Part shown: one piece after another, positions 21,297 to 30,759 of the stretch
Layout: the number at the start of each line of letters is the position of its first letter
Numbering within the stretch: the stretch's first letter is position 1
Notes under the pieces: model-generated
What the model was told of the DNA's origin: nothing
The model's database searches: none
What the model saw: the letters and a program-made list of their open reading frames with translations, nothing else
Source of the DNA: Adiantum capillus-veneris
Taxonomy: Eukaryota; Streptophyta; Polypodiopsida; Polypodiales; Pteridaceae
Direction of reading: 5' to 3'
DNA: 64,000 bases
NCBI GenBank assembly: GCA_014529385.2
Contig: CM043968.1
Location: forward strand, 22,625,484-22,689,483
Translations under genes and position numbers: made by a program

Positions 21297-22238
21297 GTCA
21301 TGAACAATCTTTGGAGGTGGAGAGCAACCACATCGATCTCCTCGATCTTTACATTGCTCTTTGGAGCTTCATGCTTCACAATAGCCTTCCCCTTTTCACA
21401 TTGCAAAACACATAAATATTTCTTTAAATTGCCTTTCTTACCACAATGATAGCATTCTACATTCCTCAAGTCACGACCTCGACTCTTGCTACGATTGTGA
21501 CGATCCTTACGATCCTGTGAATGACTGCGATTGCGACTATGTCCACCTCTTTTCATATGGTGATTATGGCCACCATATGAAAAGAGGTGGCCATATATGC
21601 ATGGAGATGCATATATGGCCACTTGCCATATATGCATCTCCATGCATACCACTATCAAGAGATTGACGTTTAATCTCTGCAGTGAGCAATGCACTAGTAA
21701 CATAATCAAATTTTAGTTTACCGCCTAGTGCGGAGTTATTAATCGTAGTATTGAAAGTATCCCAAGAAGAAGGCAAAGAGCATAGCAAGAAAGTGGCTTT
21801 CATTTCATCATTGAACTTCAGCCCCTTTGATTTCAATTGAGAAAATGTATTTTGAAACTCATTCAAGTGTGCATTAACGCTGCTACCTTCCTTCATATCA
21901 AAAGACATAAGTTTCTTCATCAAGAAAACTTTGTCAAAAGTACTTTTTCCATCCCAAGCTGTGCATAGAGAATCCCAAAGCTCTTGTGCTGAAGTCTTGT
22001 CCATAATCGTGAAGAATATGGTCTCGCCAAGATGTGTTCTAATGGTGGCCATATCATAGGCATCCAATTCTTCCCGCTGATCATCATTGTAAGTATTCTC
22101 TCTACGCTCTTTCAATGGCGTTGCCAGGCCCTTGTTGACCAAAACATCAAGCATATGTTGCTTCCAAATCGTGAAGTTTGTGCCATCGAACTTCTTTATG
22201 TAGTAGTCTTCCCTTTTTTAGGCACTACTAGCAGCCAT
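21297..22238 (-). pseudogene. Cop4 gag (broken)
   Basis: The start codon complement at 22236-22238 gives MAASSA, then a stop at codon 7, then the gag continues: KKFDGTNFTIWKQHMLDVL, ELDAYDMATIRTHLGETIFF, AQELWDSLCTAW, LMKKLMSFDMKEG and STWDTF-like text. This is a UBN2-type copia gag. The nucleocapsid knuckle near 21390-21460 reads ECYHCGKKGNLKKYLC, with N in place of the zinc-binding H. Palindromic extra sequence at 21543-21648 interrupts the frame between KRQSLDSGMHGDA and the R/S-rich HSRNRSHSQDRK tail. It cannot encode a normal Gag. Confidence 0.9.
21543..21648. repeat. Three overlapping perfect inverted repeats in Cop4 gag
   Basis: Pairs: 21543-21562 with 21571-21590 (20-bp arms, 8-base loop); 21587-21602 with 21607-21622 (16-bp arms, 4-base loop); 21596-21619 with 21625-21648 (24-bp arms, 5-base spacer). 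The second palindrome is itself embedded in the third. They are built from pieces of the local gag sequence. Confidence 0.95.
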
Positions 22239-22466
22239 AAGTAAAGAGAAATTTACCCAAGTTTTATGGCGAAAAGAGTTGGGAGAATTTTGACAAAGTT
22301 TCCCCTAGAACAGGAGCAGAAACTCAAGACAAGTGCGGTAAAATCACTAGTTGTAAGTAGTCGTGTGCCAAAAAATGCATATGGTCGACTCGCTGGAAAA
22401 ATCCAAACTGCACAGCACACCGCACTGCTGCACTTGCGTTCACACGCCTTCGCACCCCCTCACAAG

Positions 22467-22478
22467 TGGTATCAAAGC
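22467..22478 (+). promoter_or_regulatory. Primer-binding-site-like motif on the plus strand
   Basis: TGGTATCAAAGC preceded by CCCTCACA-AG, which looks like an LTR end plus a tRNA-Met primer site, but oriented away from the Cop4 gag. The same variant (AAAGC) is used by Gyp1 at 15464. Confidence 0.5.
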
Positions 22479-22938
22479 ATGGCGACTCTCCTGGGTCTAA
22501 CAGCGTGTGCTCGAGCTTTATTTTGAGCGAAGGTTCAATGACTTACAACATGTAGAAGATTACAGAGTCCTGTGAAAGAAGGAGCTTGAGGTTCAGTTCA
22601 AAGGTTCTACAACCTGCAGAGAAGTAGGTTCTTCGGAGCTTTGAAAAGCTGAGTGCTGCAACTGAGAGTTGATTGCAATACATCACACAAAAATTTTCAA
22701 TTAACTAACGCTTGACTACCTGAACACAGAAGATAACCCTACTGCAAGCAAGGCCAAGATAGCGTTAATCTTTTTCAATGTTGAAAGCTACTGAAGGCAT
22801 CATTAGCTTCTGCAAATCAAATGCTAAGGCAACTTTTGGAGATAGTGCAAGGCACATTGACCAACATCGTGGGCTTCTCAAAAGCACTGCTAAGAGAGAG
22901 AGTGAGAGAGTAAGTCTCAACCGTATGTGTGTGTGTGT

Positions 22939-22941
<3 letters not shown>

Positions 22942-22974
<33 letters not shown>
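22942..22974. repeat. (GA)n microsatellite with preceding GT run
   Basis: About 16 GA units, preceded by a GT run at about 22926-22938. Confidence 0.95.
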
Positions 22975-22978
<4 letters not shown>

Positions 22979-23018
22979 TAAGCGAGTAGTGAGAGCGCGG
23001 TTGTGTGTGTACGGGCAT

Positions 23019-23320
23019 CTTCGGCTCCGACATTGACATCGAATCTACTCGTTCTCAATTTTTGGCATCGACATCGACTCGATCTCAGTCTTTGACATCG
23101 ACATCGTCCCTTTGACTCCGGATCCATGACATCCGTTCTCCGACATCGACGTGTGCATATTTGACATTGTTCTTGACAACGGATTTTTTCTCGGTCTTGG
23201 CATCTTCAACGTCGGCATCCTGTCTTTGACTTTGGACTCTCCGACATCAAGTCCGATTTCTCCAGCTCCAACATCAACTCCATCTTAGATATTGTCGATT
23301 TCGACATCTACTATAGTAGA
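23019..23320. repeat. Degenerate (GACATC)n minisatellite
   Basis: The word GACATC or its one-base variants (GGCATC, GACATT, AACATC) recurs roughly 20 times in 300 bp, alternating with TTTGACTC-like text. It ends just before Gyp1 integrase homology resumes. Confidence 0.85.
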
Positions 23321-23335
23321 ATCTTAATTTGATTG

Positions 23336-24470
23336 GCCCTTCCTTTGAAAAGGTGTTGTTACACATGTTGCACAAATGTTTAATTTGTCAATGAATCAAG
23401 AATCATCATGGTTAACAATATGGCTTCTTGATGCCTTTACCTATTCTTGACTCTGCTGGAAACACATTTCTATGGATTTTATTACTGGATTTCCACTCAC
23501 TTGTTCACAAAACGATATGATTGGACCATTGTAGATAGATTTAGCAGGCAAACTTACTTTCTACTAAGCACCTGGCTCAATTGTTTCTTAAGCATCTTTT
23601 TGTTTTGCATGGAATGCCTAAGTCTATCATATCTGATCGAGATAGACATTTTTACATGATGATTTTTGTGTGACACTTTTCATTAATTTAGGCACTCCAA
23701 CAAACTTCACTTTTGGATTTCATCAAAATCTAATGGACAAACCAAAGTGACCAATAGCACCATTCTAAATCTCATGAACATACACTCATGAGATGCCGGG
23801 AACTTGGGACACATACATTCACTTGCTTCAATTTGCATACAACAACACTCCAAATCCTTCTACGAGAAAGTTGCCGTTTAAAATTGTATATGTGTACTCA
23901 TTGCCTACTCTTTTGTTTCATATTTCTCATAAAGTACCAATGTTGATGAAATCGTTTGATAACACATCCAAATCTTCGAGCAAGCAAAACAAGAAATTCA
24001 TAAAGCACAACATGCATACATCAGAAAAGCAAATAAAAAGAGACAACCCATGGAATTCAAAGAGGGCGATTTTGTGACGCATTGCATTGAAAAGAGACAC
24101 TTTAAGAGCGTAGAGATTAGTCTCATTGTCAAGCTAGCACCACGGTATTATGGTCCATTTAAAATCACTAATCATATTAATGCTAATTCCTTTTGATTAG
24201 CTCTCTTTGACTGTTGGAAAATTCACAACATATTTCACATAAGCCTTCTTCGTCCTTTCAAAGGTTCTCTACCATCACTCCCTATCATTGATCATCCACC
24301 TCTTTAGAATAAAATTTTGAAATCCTTATACCTAAGATCGTCATAGACCATGAAGACACAAGTATTTAAGCATATCAAACTTCTAAAAGCTGAAAGTTTT
24401 CATTCTTTACTTGAGGTTTGCCCTTTGGCTGATGACTATAGTATTTCATACATGAGGATCACCCTTTGAT
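23336..24470 (+). pseudogene. Gyp1 integrase (decayed)
   Basis: Pieces in three frames spell a gypsy integrase. Near 23450 is W-K-H-I-S-M-D-F-I-T-G-F-P-L (first catalytic D). Then come TIVDRFSRQTYFL and the H-G-M-P-K-S-I-I-S-D-R-D region near 23610-23650. At 23793-24077 are LLQFAYNNTPNPSTRKLPFK and KEGDFV. Near 24140 is KLAPRYYGPFKI, then KIHNIFHISLLRPFKG, the conserved LxPRYxGPFxI and FHVSxLRP boxes of gypsy integrase C-termini. There are many frame changes. I see no clear chromodomain afterwards. Confidence 0.85.
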
Positions 24471-24845
24471 TGTTAGTTTGTGGTATTTGATATCTGAGAT
24501 TTGCCATTTGACAACTATTTAATGCATCATTTAGAGCAATACTTGACTGAGATTTTTCCCTTTGAACGGTGTAAAAGGTAATTTCTTTTCACTATTGTCA
24601 TGCTCTTCTTGTCTTTGTTAGAGAGCCCACTAACAAAGATCTCGTTCATATTTGTAGATATTTGGATATGTGGATTGCACATACCTTTTTGGTTTCCTCT
24701 TTTCAGGATATTATGATGAGATGTGGTTTACTTGATCCAACATATATCGTGTGCAGATGTGCCTTGTCTCCACACAAATTCTGAAGATTGCTAGTTTTCT
24801 CTGTTTTTTACAGCTGAGGGCAGTTGCTTCCCTATCGTGAAAGAC

Positions 24846-25516
24846 TGTTATAACTATTACTACATTTGGACATTTTATCAACGTTGCTTATGTTTTATTC
24901 CTAAAACCAATTCAAAAGAAGCGATGTAAATAGAACTCTCCTTTACCTAATATTCTTAGAGTTTAGTGAAAAACAACCTCTTCTATTTTTGGGTGTATAT
25001 ATGAAGAGAGAACGAGAATCCCAAAATTGTGTCTTTATGTACACTACACTTTTTCAGGTGAAATCAACTTCTTGACTCCTTACAAGAAAGACGAGCTCTT
25101 TGAGAGCACCTTGACCAGGTGACCTAATATTTTACCTCCCTTTCAAAGCCAAAGGAGACATTAAGATCTCCATCAGAGCAAAGATGTAGAAGATACACTT
25201 TGTTCCACTTTTATGCTAATTTTCTCTCTTAATCATGGCATACACTCTTTTGATTGAGTAGTTCATGCTCTCTTATCTATCATATATTTATCTTATTGTA
25301 ATTCATGTTCCATGAGATAAATAAAGAAACGGAAGGCAAATACTCAATCACATTGATTGAGGAGAATTGTTGGTATCGTGTATGGTGTTTTGTGTTCTAA
25401 TTCTTGTTTATGTTGCTCTCTTTGTGTGTTGTGATTATTCAATAATCGTTTGAATTTATTTTTATTTAATGGATGAAAGTGTGTTGAAAGTGTTGGGAAG
25501 ATTTAAGAAGCCAACA
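24846..25516 (+). repeat. Gyp1 3' LTR
   Basis: Begins TGTTATAACT and ends GCCAACA, so TG...CA is preserved here although it is lost in the left copy. The pair gives element size and orientation. Confidence 0.85.
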
Positions 25517-26289
25517 ATTGTACCACCATCCACACCAAGAAGCACGAGCCCAAGCTTAAGATCTTGAAAACGTACAAAGACATCGCCCAAGTGGGACTAA
25601 GAACAACTAAATCTTTTGAAACCACATGGCAAGTCAATGACGAACAAAGGAGCCCAACACCAAAACTTACATAAAAGTTTTTAAAATGCAAGACAAGTCG
25701 ATGAAGATAACACGACAAGCAAATGATGAAGAACCTTGGAACAAGACAAGGCTTGAAGGAGAGAAACATCACCAATCCACCACCACCCTTAAGAACAAGA
25801 AATACACAAGAACAACCATAGGAAACAATGAGTGAGCAATCAACCATGCAACAACACACTCACACACACCACATCGCAGACACTCAGGTAGACACACCCA
25901 CACCCCCACATTCGCAAGCAATCCATCACAGTTATACAACAAACACAAAATTGAAAGAAAAGTGTGCACAAAGAAACCAAAAAGAATACAATTGGGACAA
26001 AAATGGTTCCTTTTTGCCAAGAGCGTCTCTTCCAACACTGTAACGACAGAGCAGGTATGTTGGGTGGGAAGGTAGGAGGTAATAGGGGACCCACATCTTG
26101 CTTTTGGTTCATGTTTATTCTTTTGATGTGTCGTGGTGATAAAAGGAATTTCACTCAATAACGTTTAATCTGAATGACCATTTACTGTCGTGGACCATGA
26201 GAGTATTAGTTTTTTCCCCGCGTTAATACACAGAGGACGTAGCAGGAGGATTCCATTAGCATATCGAGCCTACTGAATGCAGAGGAGCG
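25517..26289. other. Flank between Gyp1 and the SRP72-like exons
   Basis: A CA-rich tract at 25850-25930 (CACACTCACACACACC and similar). The last 100 bases before 26290 are the presumed promoter and 5' untranslated region of the SRP72-like gene. I see no firm TATA box. Small overlapping frames here have no family match. Confidence 0.5.
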
Positions 26290-26663
26290 ATGCCGCCCAA
26301 GCAAGGAGCCCCCGCAAAGCCCAAGTCTAAAACTCAAGCGCCCACTCCCGTCGCTCCAGCGAAGCCTTCGATTGAAGATCTCTACTCGTCTTTGGATCGA
26401 TGCGTCCAAACCAACGATTACAGGCAAATCGTGAAGATTTCCGATCAAAGTATGCGTGCCTAGTCTGTGCTTTTTTGCTCTTTCCTCGCCTTTTTAACTG
26501 GGTTTTCTCTTGGTTTATCGATTTAGTTCTTGCTGATGCTCCTGAGGAGCTGAATGCTCTTCTCTGCAAAGTGGTTGCTCTCATACAAGATGACAAAGTG
26601 GATGATGCACTTTCTACTCTTAACTCGAGCGCAACATCAGATAACTCGTTAAATTTCCATAAG
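26290..26663 (+). CDS. SRP72: SRP72-like signal recognition particle subunit, exons 1-2 (partial)
   Basis: Exon 1 (26290-26449) starts at ATG with a lysine/proline/alanine-rich leader, MPPKQGAPAKPKSKTQAP, then IEDLYSSLDRCVQTNDYRQI. A GT at 26450 and an AG at 26525-26526 bound a 77-bp intron. Splicing joins phase-1 ends into one frame. Exon 2 (26527-26663) encodes ILADAPEELNALLCKVVALI and QDDKVDDALSTL, and ends at AAG before GTATTT. This matches the N-terminal tetratricopeptide region of plant SRP72, which is known to scaffold SRP68/72 on SRP RNA for co-translational ER targeting. SRP72 normally has over 600 residues; only about 99 are seen, and no third exon is recognised before the retrotransposons begin at 27,120. 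It is either a gene with a very long intron or a truncated 5' fragment. Neither exon has a stop or shift. Confidence 0.75.
26450..26526 (+). other. Intron 1 of the SRP72-like gene
   Basis: 77 bp, begins GTATGC and ends GATTTAG, T-rich before the acceptor. It is a canonical small plant intron, interrupting the ATT codon after its first base. Confidence 0.75.
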
Positions 26664-27119
26664 GTATTTCCTGCTAACTTCTATTTCTTTACTCATCATT
26701 GTGGGGGAGGTCTTTTGATTCATGGGCATACACAAAATCAAATCTGGATTTATGCAGCTTCTGCTTTGGCAAGTAGATAGTTCAGAACTTGAACGTTGAA
26801 GGTCAAAGTCTTATGAGGCATACTTGTAGCATTATTGTGGCCCCACTATGTGGCCATATTAATTCACGAGCTCATACAAAGTCATGTGAAGGAAAGCTAG
26901 ATAGTTAACTTGACCTTTATATTTCCACGAGGAGCATAGAAACTACAATCAGACAATGGTACTCCAATCTGATGTTTTGAATGCTAAAAGCCTTGTTTTG
27001 TTGGAAGAGGAAATTCTAGAATAGGACGCTATAGTGGAAGTAAGGAGTGTGTTTGTATGGATGTCCTTTTTGGGGAACTATGACTTGTAACGGCTCAAGT
27101 ATCTCACAATGAATCGAGT
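26664..27119. other. Presumed SRP72-like intron 2 start, then unassigned
   Basis: Starts with the donor GTATTT. I see no convincing downstream exon up to the Gyp2 remnant. Confidence 0.5.
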
Positions 27120-28862
27120 ACAAACCTTCAAAGAGCAAGGAAGGTGCTTCTACAGTGGTGAGAAAGGACACATGAAGTGGTGAGAAAGGACACATGAAGA
27201 CTGACTGCCCGGTTCGGCACCATGGTAGGAACAAGCATCTTCGAAGAAGGAACAATTGAAGAAGGAACCTGCTCCACCGAGCTCAAATTCCATTCTTGAT
27301 TTGCAAGGGAATACGAAAATAGAAAAAAATGAAGCTCAGTTACTTAAAAGGCTGGGGATCGGTGAATAACGAGCGGGTATTGATCCTCTATGACCCTAGA
27401 TCGATGGACAACTTCATCTCATTGGAAACTGCAGAACGCTTGGGTCTCACACCGGCTCAACTTGAATTCAGGTCACTTCCGGATTGACATTCGTGGGGTT
27501 GACCACTAATGCAACTCCCGTGCAAGGACAACTCAATATTCGGATTGGCAAGTACAAGGACCGCGGATCATTTTTAATGGCACCCATCGAGGGATGTGAT
27601 ATCATCTTGGGTATGCCATGGCACTACCATATGCAACCGGTCCCAGATTATGTAGAAAAGACCCTGGCCTTTGAGCATGAGGCTAAGAATGTTAAAATTT
27701 TAGCTGATGTAGGGGATTGGCTATTCCCTATTGTAAGCCATATCTCCATTAAAACATAAATAAAGAAGTGCGTTTCTGCTTACTTGATTTTCACACGAGA
27801 AAAAGATAAAACTAATGAGGGTTCGCTTTGTAGTTTGAAAATTAAATGATTTTAATTTCTTGAAAAGTAGAAGGATTGTTTCACTGATACTCTGCCGGAC
27901 AAGCTACCTTTGGAACGTCCGGAAGGTCATCGTATTGTTCTCGTACTGGGTAGCTCTCCCCCAAACTAACTCCTTACAGGGTAAGTCTTGCTCAACAAGA
28001 GGAAATTTTGAAGATCAATGAGCTTCTGGAAAAAGGTCAAGTACTACCAAGTACTTCGCCTTACTACTCTGTTGGTGCAAAAGAAAGATGGCACGTTTCG
28101 AATGTGCATAGACTACCGATCTCTAAACAAGATCTTTGTCGAGAATTGCTTTCTGATTCCTCGGATTGATGATATTCTCGATTAGATGCAGGGTGCAAGC
28201 ATCTTTAGTCGCATTGACTTAATAAGCGGATATCGTCAGATACGCATAGTTCTTGAGGATGTCATAAGACTGCCTTTTGCACAACCTTTGGACTTTATGA
28301 ATTTTTGGTAATGCCTTTCGGCTTGATCAATGCTCCTGCCACATTCAATCGAATGATGGATCGAATTTTCAGCCCACACCGAGCTTTTATAGGAGTATTC
28401 TTTGATGACAGGTCTAGGGTGAATGCAGTGACTTTTGTATATCACGAAGAATGGGAATCACTTTCAGATTTTTATCCAAACGACCCCGACTTCTCCTCCA
28501 TTTGGAGCAAGTTACAAAACGGAAAGAATGAATATCCCTGTTCCATTTGGGATGGTTACCTCTACCACCACCAAGAAATTTGCATGGCAGTACCATTGAG
28601 GGAGAAAATCATGGAGGAAGCACATGCTTCGCCTTATGCGGGTCATCGAGGTATGCTCCCTACGACTTTAGCATTGGAAAGATATTTCTTTTGGCCAAGC
28701 CTTAGAGCAGACATTGATCAATATTGCCTTGTGGTTGACTACCATGGGTCTATACCTTGCACTTTCCTTTAAGGGTGAATTTGGGCTTATCTTGGATTTA
28801 TCTCGGTACATTGATCAATATGTCAGGGTTGCCAAAAGGTAAAGTACAATTGGCATAAGACG
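27120..28862 (+). pseudogene. Gyp2: plus-strand gypsy remnant (knuckle, protease, RT, integrase zinc domain)
   Basis: A 5'-truncated gypsy fragment. Zinc-knuckle text (GEKGHMKTDCP) sits at about 27,150-27,215, broken by a 22-bp tandem duplication. A protease follows at 27,340-27,760, with LNIRIGKYKDRGSF and EGCDIILGMPWHYHM, the usual GxDxILGxxWL-like flap and core. RT at about 27,960-28,412 in changing frames includes [35 protein letters not shown] and the IGVFFDD catalytic box (F-F-D-D). Text then jumps directly to a post-RNase-H/integrase zinc region at 28,413-28,735: [35 protein letters not shown]. RNase H is therefore deleted. The rest of integrase is cut by the Gyp3 LTR at 28,863. Confidence 0.88.
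27155..27198. repeat. 22-bp tandem duplication in the Gyp2 zinc knuckle
   Basis: Two identical 22-base units (27155-27176 and 27177-27198) repeat the GEKGHMK codons. Because 22 is not a multiple of three, the copy also shifts the frame. Confidence 0.95.
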
Positions 28863-30178
28863 TGTCACAAAGTGATGACGTGGCATGACCACCCAACATA
28901 GGAAAATGACTTTATAAGTTGTTCCAACTTATAGGTCCCTTTCCGATAGGCCCAAGGAGACATAAAGACTCAAAAAGATGTGGGAGAAAGGCTTACGTTG
29001 TCACGGGGATGGGCACCAAGTGCCAATGAAAAAGAAACAGACTGAACAACTTTAAGCACTTCAAATAACAACTAACTGAAAGAGATGCACGACAAACGAG
29101 AAGAGGAGTGGTGGAGTTCCACCCCGAGATAGCACTTGCTCCAAACCTTGGTGCCCCTTTCGGTGTTTCTTTATATTGCTTGAACTTAGTACAATGCCGA
29201 TACTTACGTTCCTTGCACCTTCACTTAGAAACGTGCGAGAGAATGAGCCCTCTGCACATATTTAGAGGCCCTTGGCTTATGAAAAGCAGTTACATGAAAA
29301 GCTTCAAACACAAAAGCCATTGGTCCAAAAAGCTGGCGTTGAAAATCAGCCAGCACAAATTATGGAAACCTGTACAACTGCCACATCAGCACAGTTAGCG
29401 CCAAACACGAAAATCCGTCTTGCTACCACGTCAGTTGTCAACACGAAATTTGGAAATTTGTACAGTTGTTGCCACATCATCATTCTCCACGTTGTGTGTG
29501 TAGAGGTCCCGCTTTATTTAATCCATTTGGTCACTAGGGTCCCATCAGACAGGTGTCAGGGTCCCATAAGTTGGCAAGAACTCTTCTTTAAAAATAGGCC
29601 ACTCGGCAAGACTTTGCAAGTTGGTAAAACTGCTTTCATTGCTTTTGCTTTTTCTGCTGCTTCTAGGGTTTAGGCCCCTTCATTGGGATGTGCAGGTTGG
29701 CTCCGTTCCGCAGTGGCTTGACATGTCAGCAGTTTGTGACAGAGGTGACATGCTATACTGACGCCCGTGATTTGCGGTGTTGGTTGCTGACATGGCAGGC
29801 CGTACGAACGCCTGTAATTTGTGGCGCAAAACACGCTGGCAGCGCTGCTGCTTTTGGGCTAGGATGCTTTTGAGTTGAAGCTTTTCATGTACTGCTTTTG
29901 AAAGGCCATGGGCCTTTAAATATGTGCCTAGGGCCACTTAGACTTGCTGACGAGCATCTGAGCAGAGAGGACCCTTCGACTTTGTAACTTTGCTCAAGCA
30001 TTAATATAAAAATAAATACTGAAAGGGGTGCCTGACTTTGGGGCCAATACCTTCGGGCACGGAACTAAGTCGGGCCGTGTCGACTCAAGTGAATTTTGAT
30101 TAAGTTTGTGAAGTGCTTTTATTGATTCTCTCGTGTGTTGTGCCAAATTCCCGACTTGAAGTGTCCAAGTCTGTTACA
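28863..30178 (+). repeat. Gyp3 5' LTR, about 1.3 kb
   Basis: Starts TGTCACAAAGTGATGACGTGG, which is also the start of the Gyp7 LTR at 54239. Ends GTCCAAGTCTGTTACA just before the primer site. A reverse-strand copy of the block ACCGAAAGGGG lies at about 29,149-29,175, in addition to the normal forward one near 30,016, suggesting a piece of another LTR was inserted in reverse. Confidence 0.88.
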
Positions 30179-30179
30179 G

Positions 30180-30191
30180 TGGTATCAGAGC
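30180..30191 (+). promoter_or_regulatory. Gyp3 primer-binding site (initiator tRNA-Met type)
   Basis: TGGTATCAGAGC one base after the LTR end. Confidence 0.95.
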
Positions 30192-30221
30192 TCGAGAAAT
30201 CCGATCCCTTTTACCGCGACA

Positions 30222-30759
30222 CACATGAATTCAGGTGACGGATCCCGCAAGAATCAGACGAACCCACGCGACAGCTTCGGATCGGGACAAAGTATGGAAA
30301 ATCCTAATGGACGACGATTGGATCCTGACGATTGAGAACAAGAGTGAGTACGAGCCACCACGGCCCACAGAGTATGAATGAATGGAGATGCAACGTCAAC
30401 AACAGGTTGATGCTTGTGCTAAGCAGATTCTCTAGTATTCGAAGGATTCCCAATATGCAAATTTTTTGACCAAGCATCCGATTGACGAAATGCATACTCG
30501 GTGGCATTTAGCCATCATCTCACCTTTAAAGTCGGCATTGAAGAAACTACCTGCCCCATGGGTGTACACTGAAGATGAACTTGACCATGTCATAGAACGA
30601 CGAGTCAATCAAATATTGAGGACCACGAAGCATTCGAAGAGACGTAGCAAGGGAGCAAACTACCTTGGTTACTTGGATTGTCAGTCTTCTTTTGCAAATG
30701 CACAAAAACCAAAGAAGCGCGTATGTTTTGATGCGTTTCTAGTTCATGTACTAGTTCAG
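30222..30759 (+). pseudogene. Gyp3 gag, 5' part
   Basis: The first ATG after the primer site (near 30,225) gives MNSGDGSRKNQTNPRDSFGS and stops. Homology to Gyp7 gag continues with PRPTEYE, YSKDSQYANFLTKHPIDEMH, LKSALKKLPAPW, ANYLGYLDCQSSFANAQKPK and KKRVCFD. At least two stops are present. It ends exactly at the Gyp4 insertion, in the serine/acid-rich region. This N-terminal matrix-like segment is characteristic of the Gyp3/Gyp7 family and I do not recognise a named domain in it. Confidence 0.8.

Larger units (their letters stand above)
17936..22238 (-). mobile_element. Cop4: rearranged minus-strand copia element inside Gyp1
   Basis: A copia element read right to left: gag (ATG complement at 22236-22238), protease, integrase, linker, RT, RNase H and a short 3' LTR. 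It differs from the Cop1 family in protein wording, leader and LTR. It is heavily rearranged. The first half of RNase H is inverted (18748-19022), the second half is tandemly duplicated (184-bp unit), part of RT is deleted, and the gag end contains nested palindromes. Gyp1 text flanks it on the left (to 17935) and resumes near 23336. The right limit is unclear because 22239-23335 does not match either element well. Confidence 0.85.
22239..23335. other. Unassigned stretch between Cop4 and the Gyp1 integrase
   Basis: No gene is recognised. It contains CCCTCACA at 22457-22464, followed on the plus strand by a primer-site-like TGGTATCAAAGC at 22467-22478. The orientation is opposite to the Cop4 gag. 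A short GT run, a GA microsatellite and a GACATC-rich tract follow. It may be an inverted Cop4 5' end or a separate truncated insertion. Confidence 0.5.
14790..25516 (+). mobile_element. Gyp1: old plus-strand Ty3/gypsy element interrupted by Cop4
   Basis: Two direct repeats of about 671-673 bp (14790-15462 and 24846-25516) bound an internal region. It has a primer-binding site at 15464, a decayed gag (15988 on), an RT/RNase H fragment (17537-17935) and an integrase with the gypsy C-terminus (23336-24470). The order RT before integrase is gypsy. Between 17936 and about 23335 the gypsy text is replaced by the reverse-oriented copia Cop4 and unassigned sequence. The RT core is missing, and every domain has stops and frame changes. 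The LTRs differ visibly at many positions, so this is an old copy. A target duplication is not evident (ATAAG on the left, ATTGT on the right). Confidence 0.85.

Noticed and set aside
25828-26161. Overlapping frames on both strands near a CACACA-rich tract
   Set aside because: Low-complexity composition, no family motif, and several mutually overlapping frames in opposite strands.
26741-26800. A third SRP72-like exon after the AG at 26,755-26,757
   Set aside because: The following codons do not continue the SRP72 reading convincingly in any frame and stop after a few residues.
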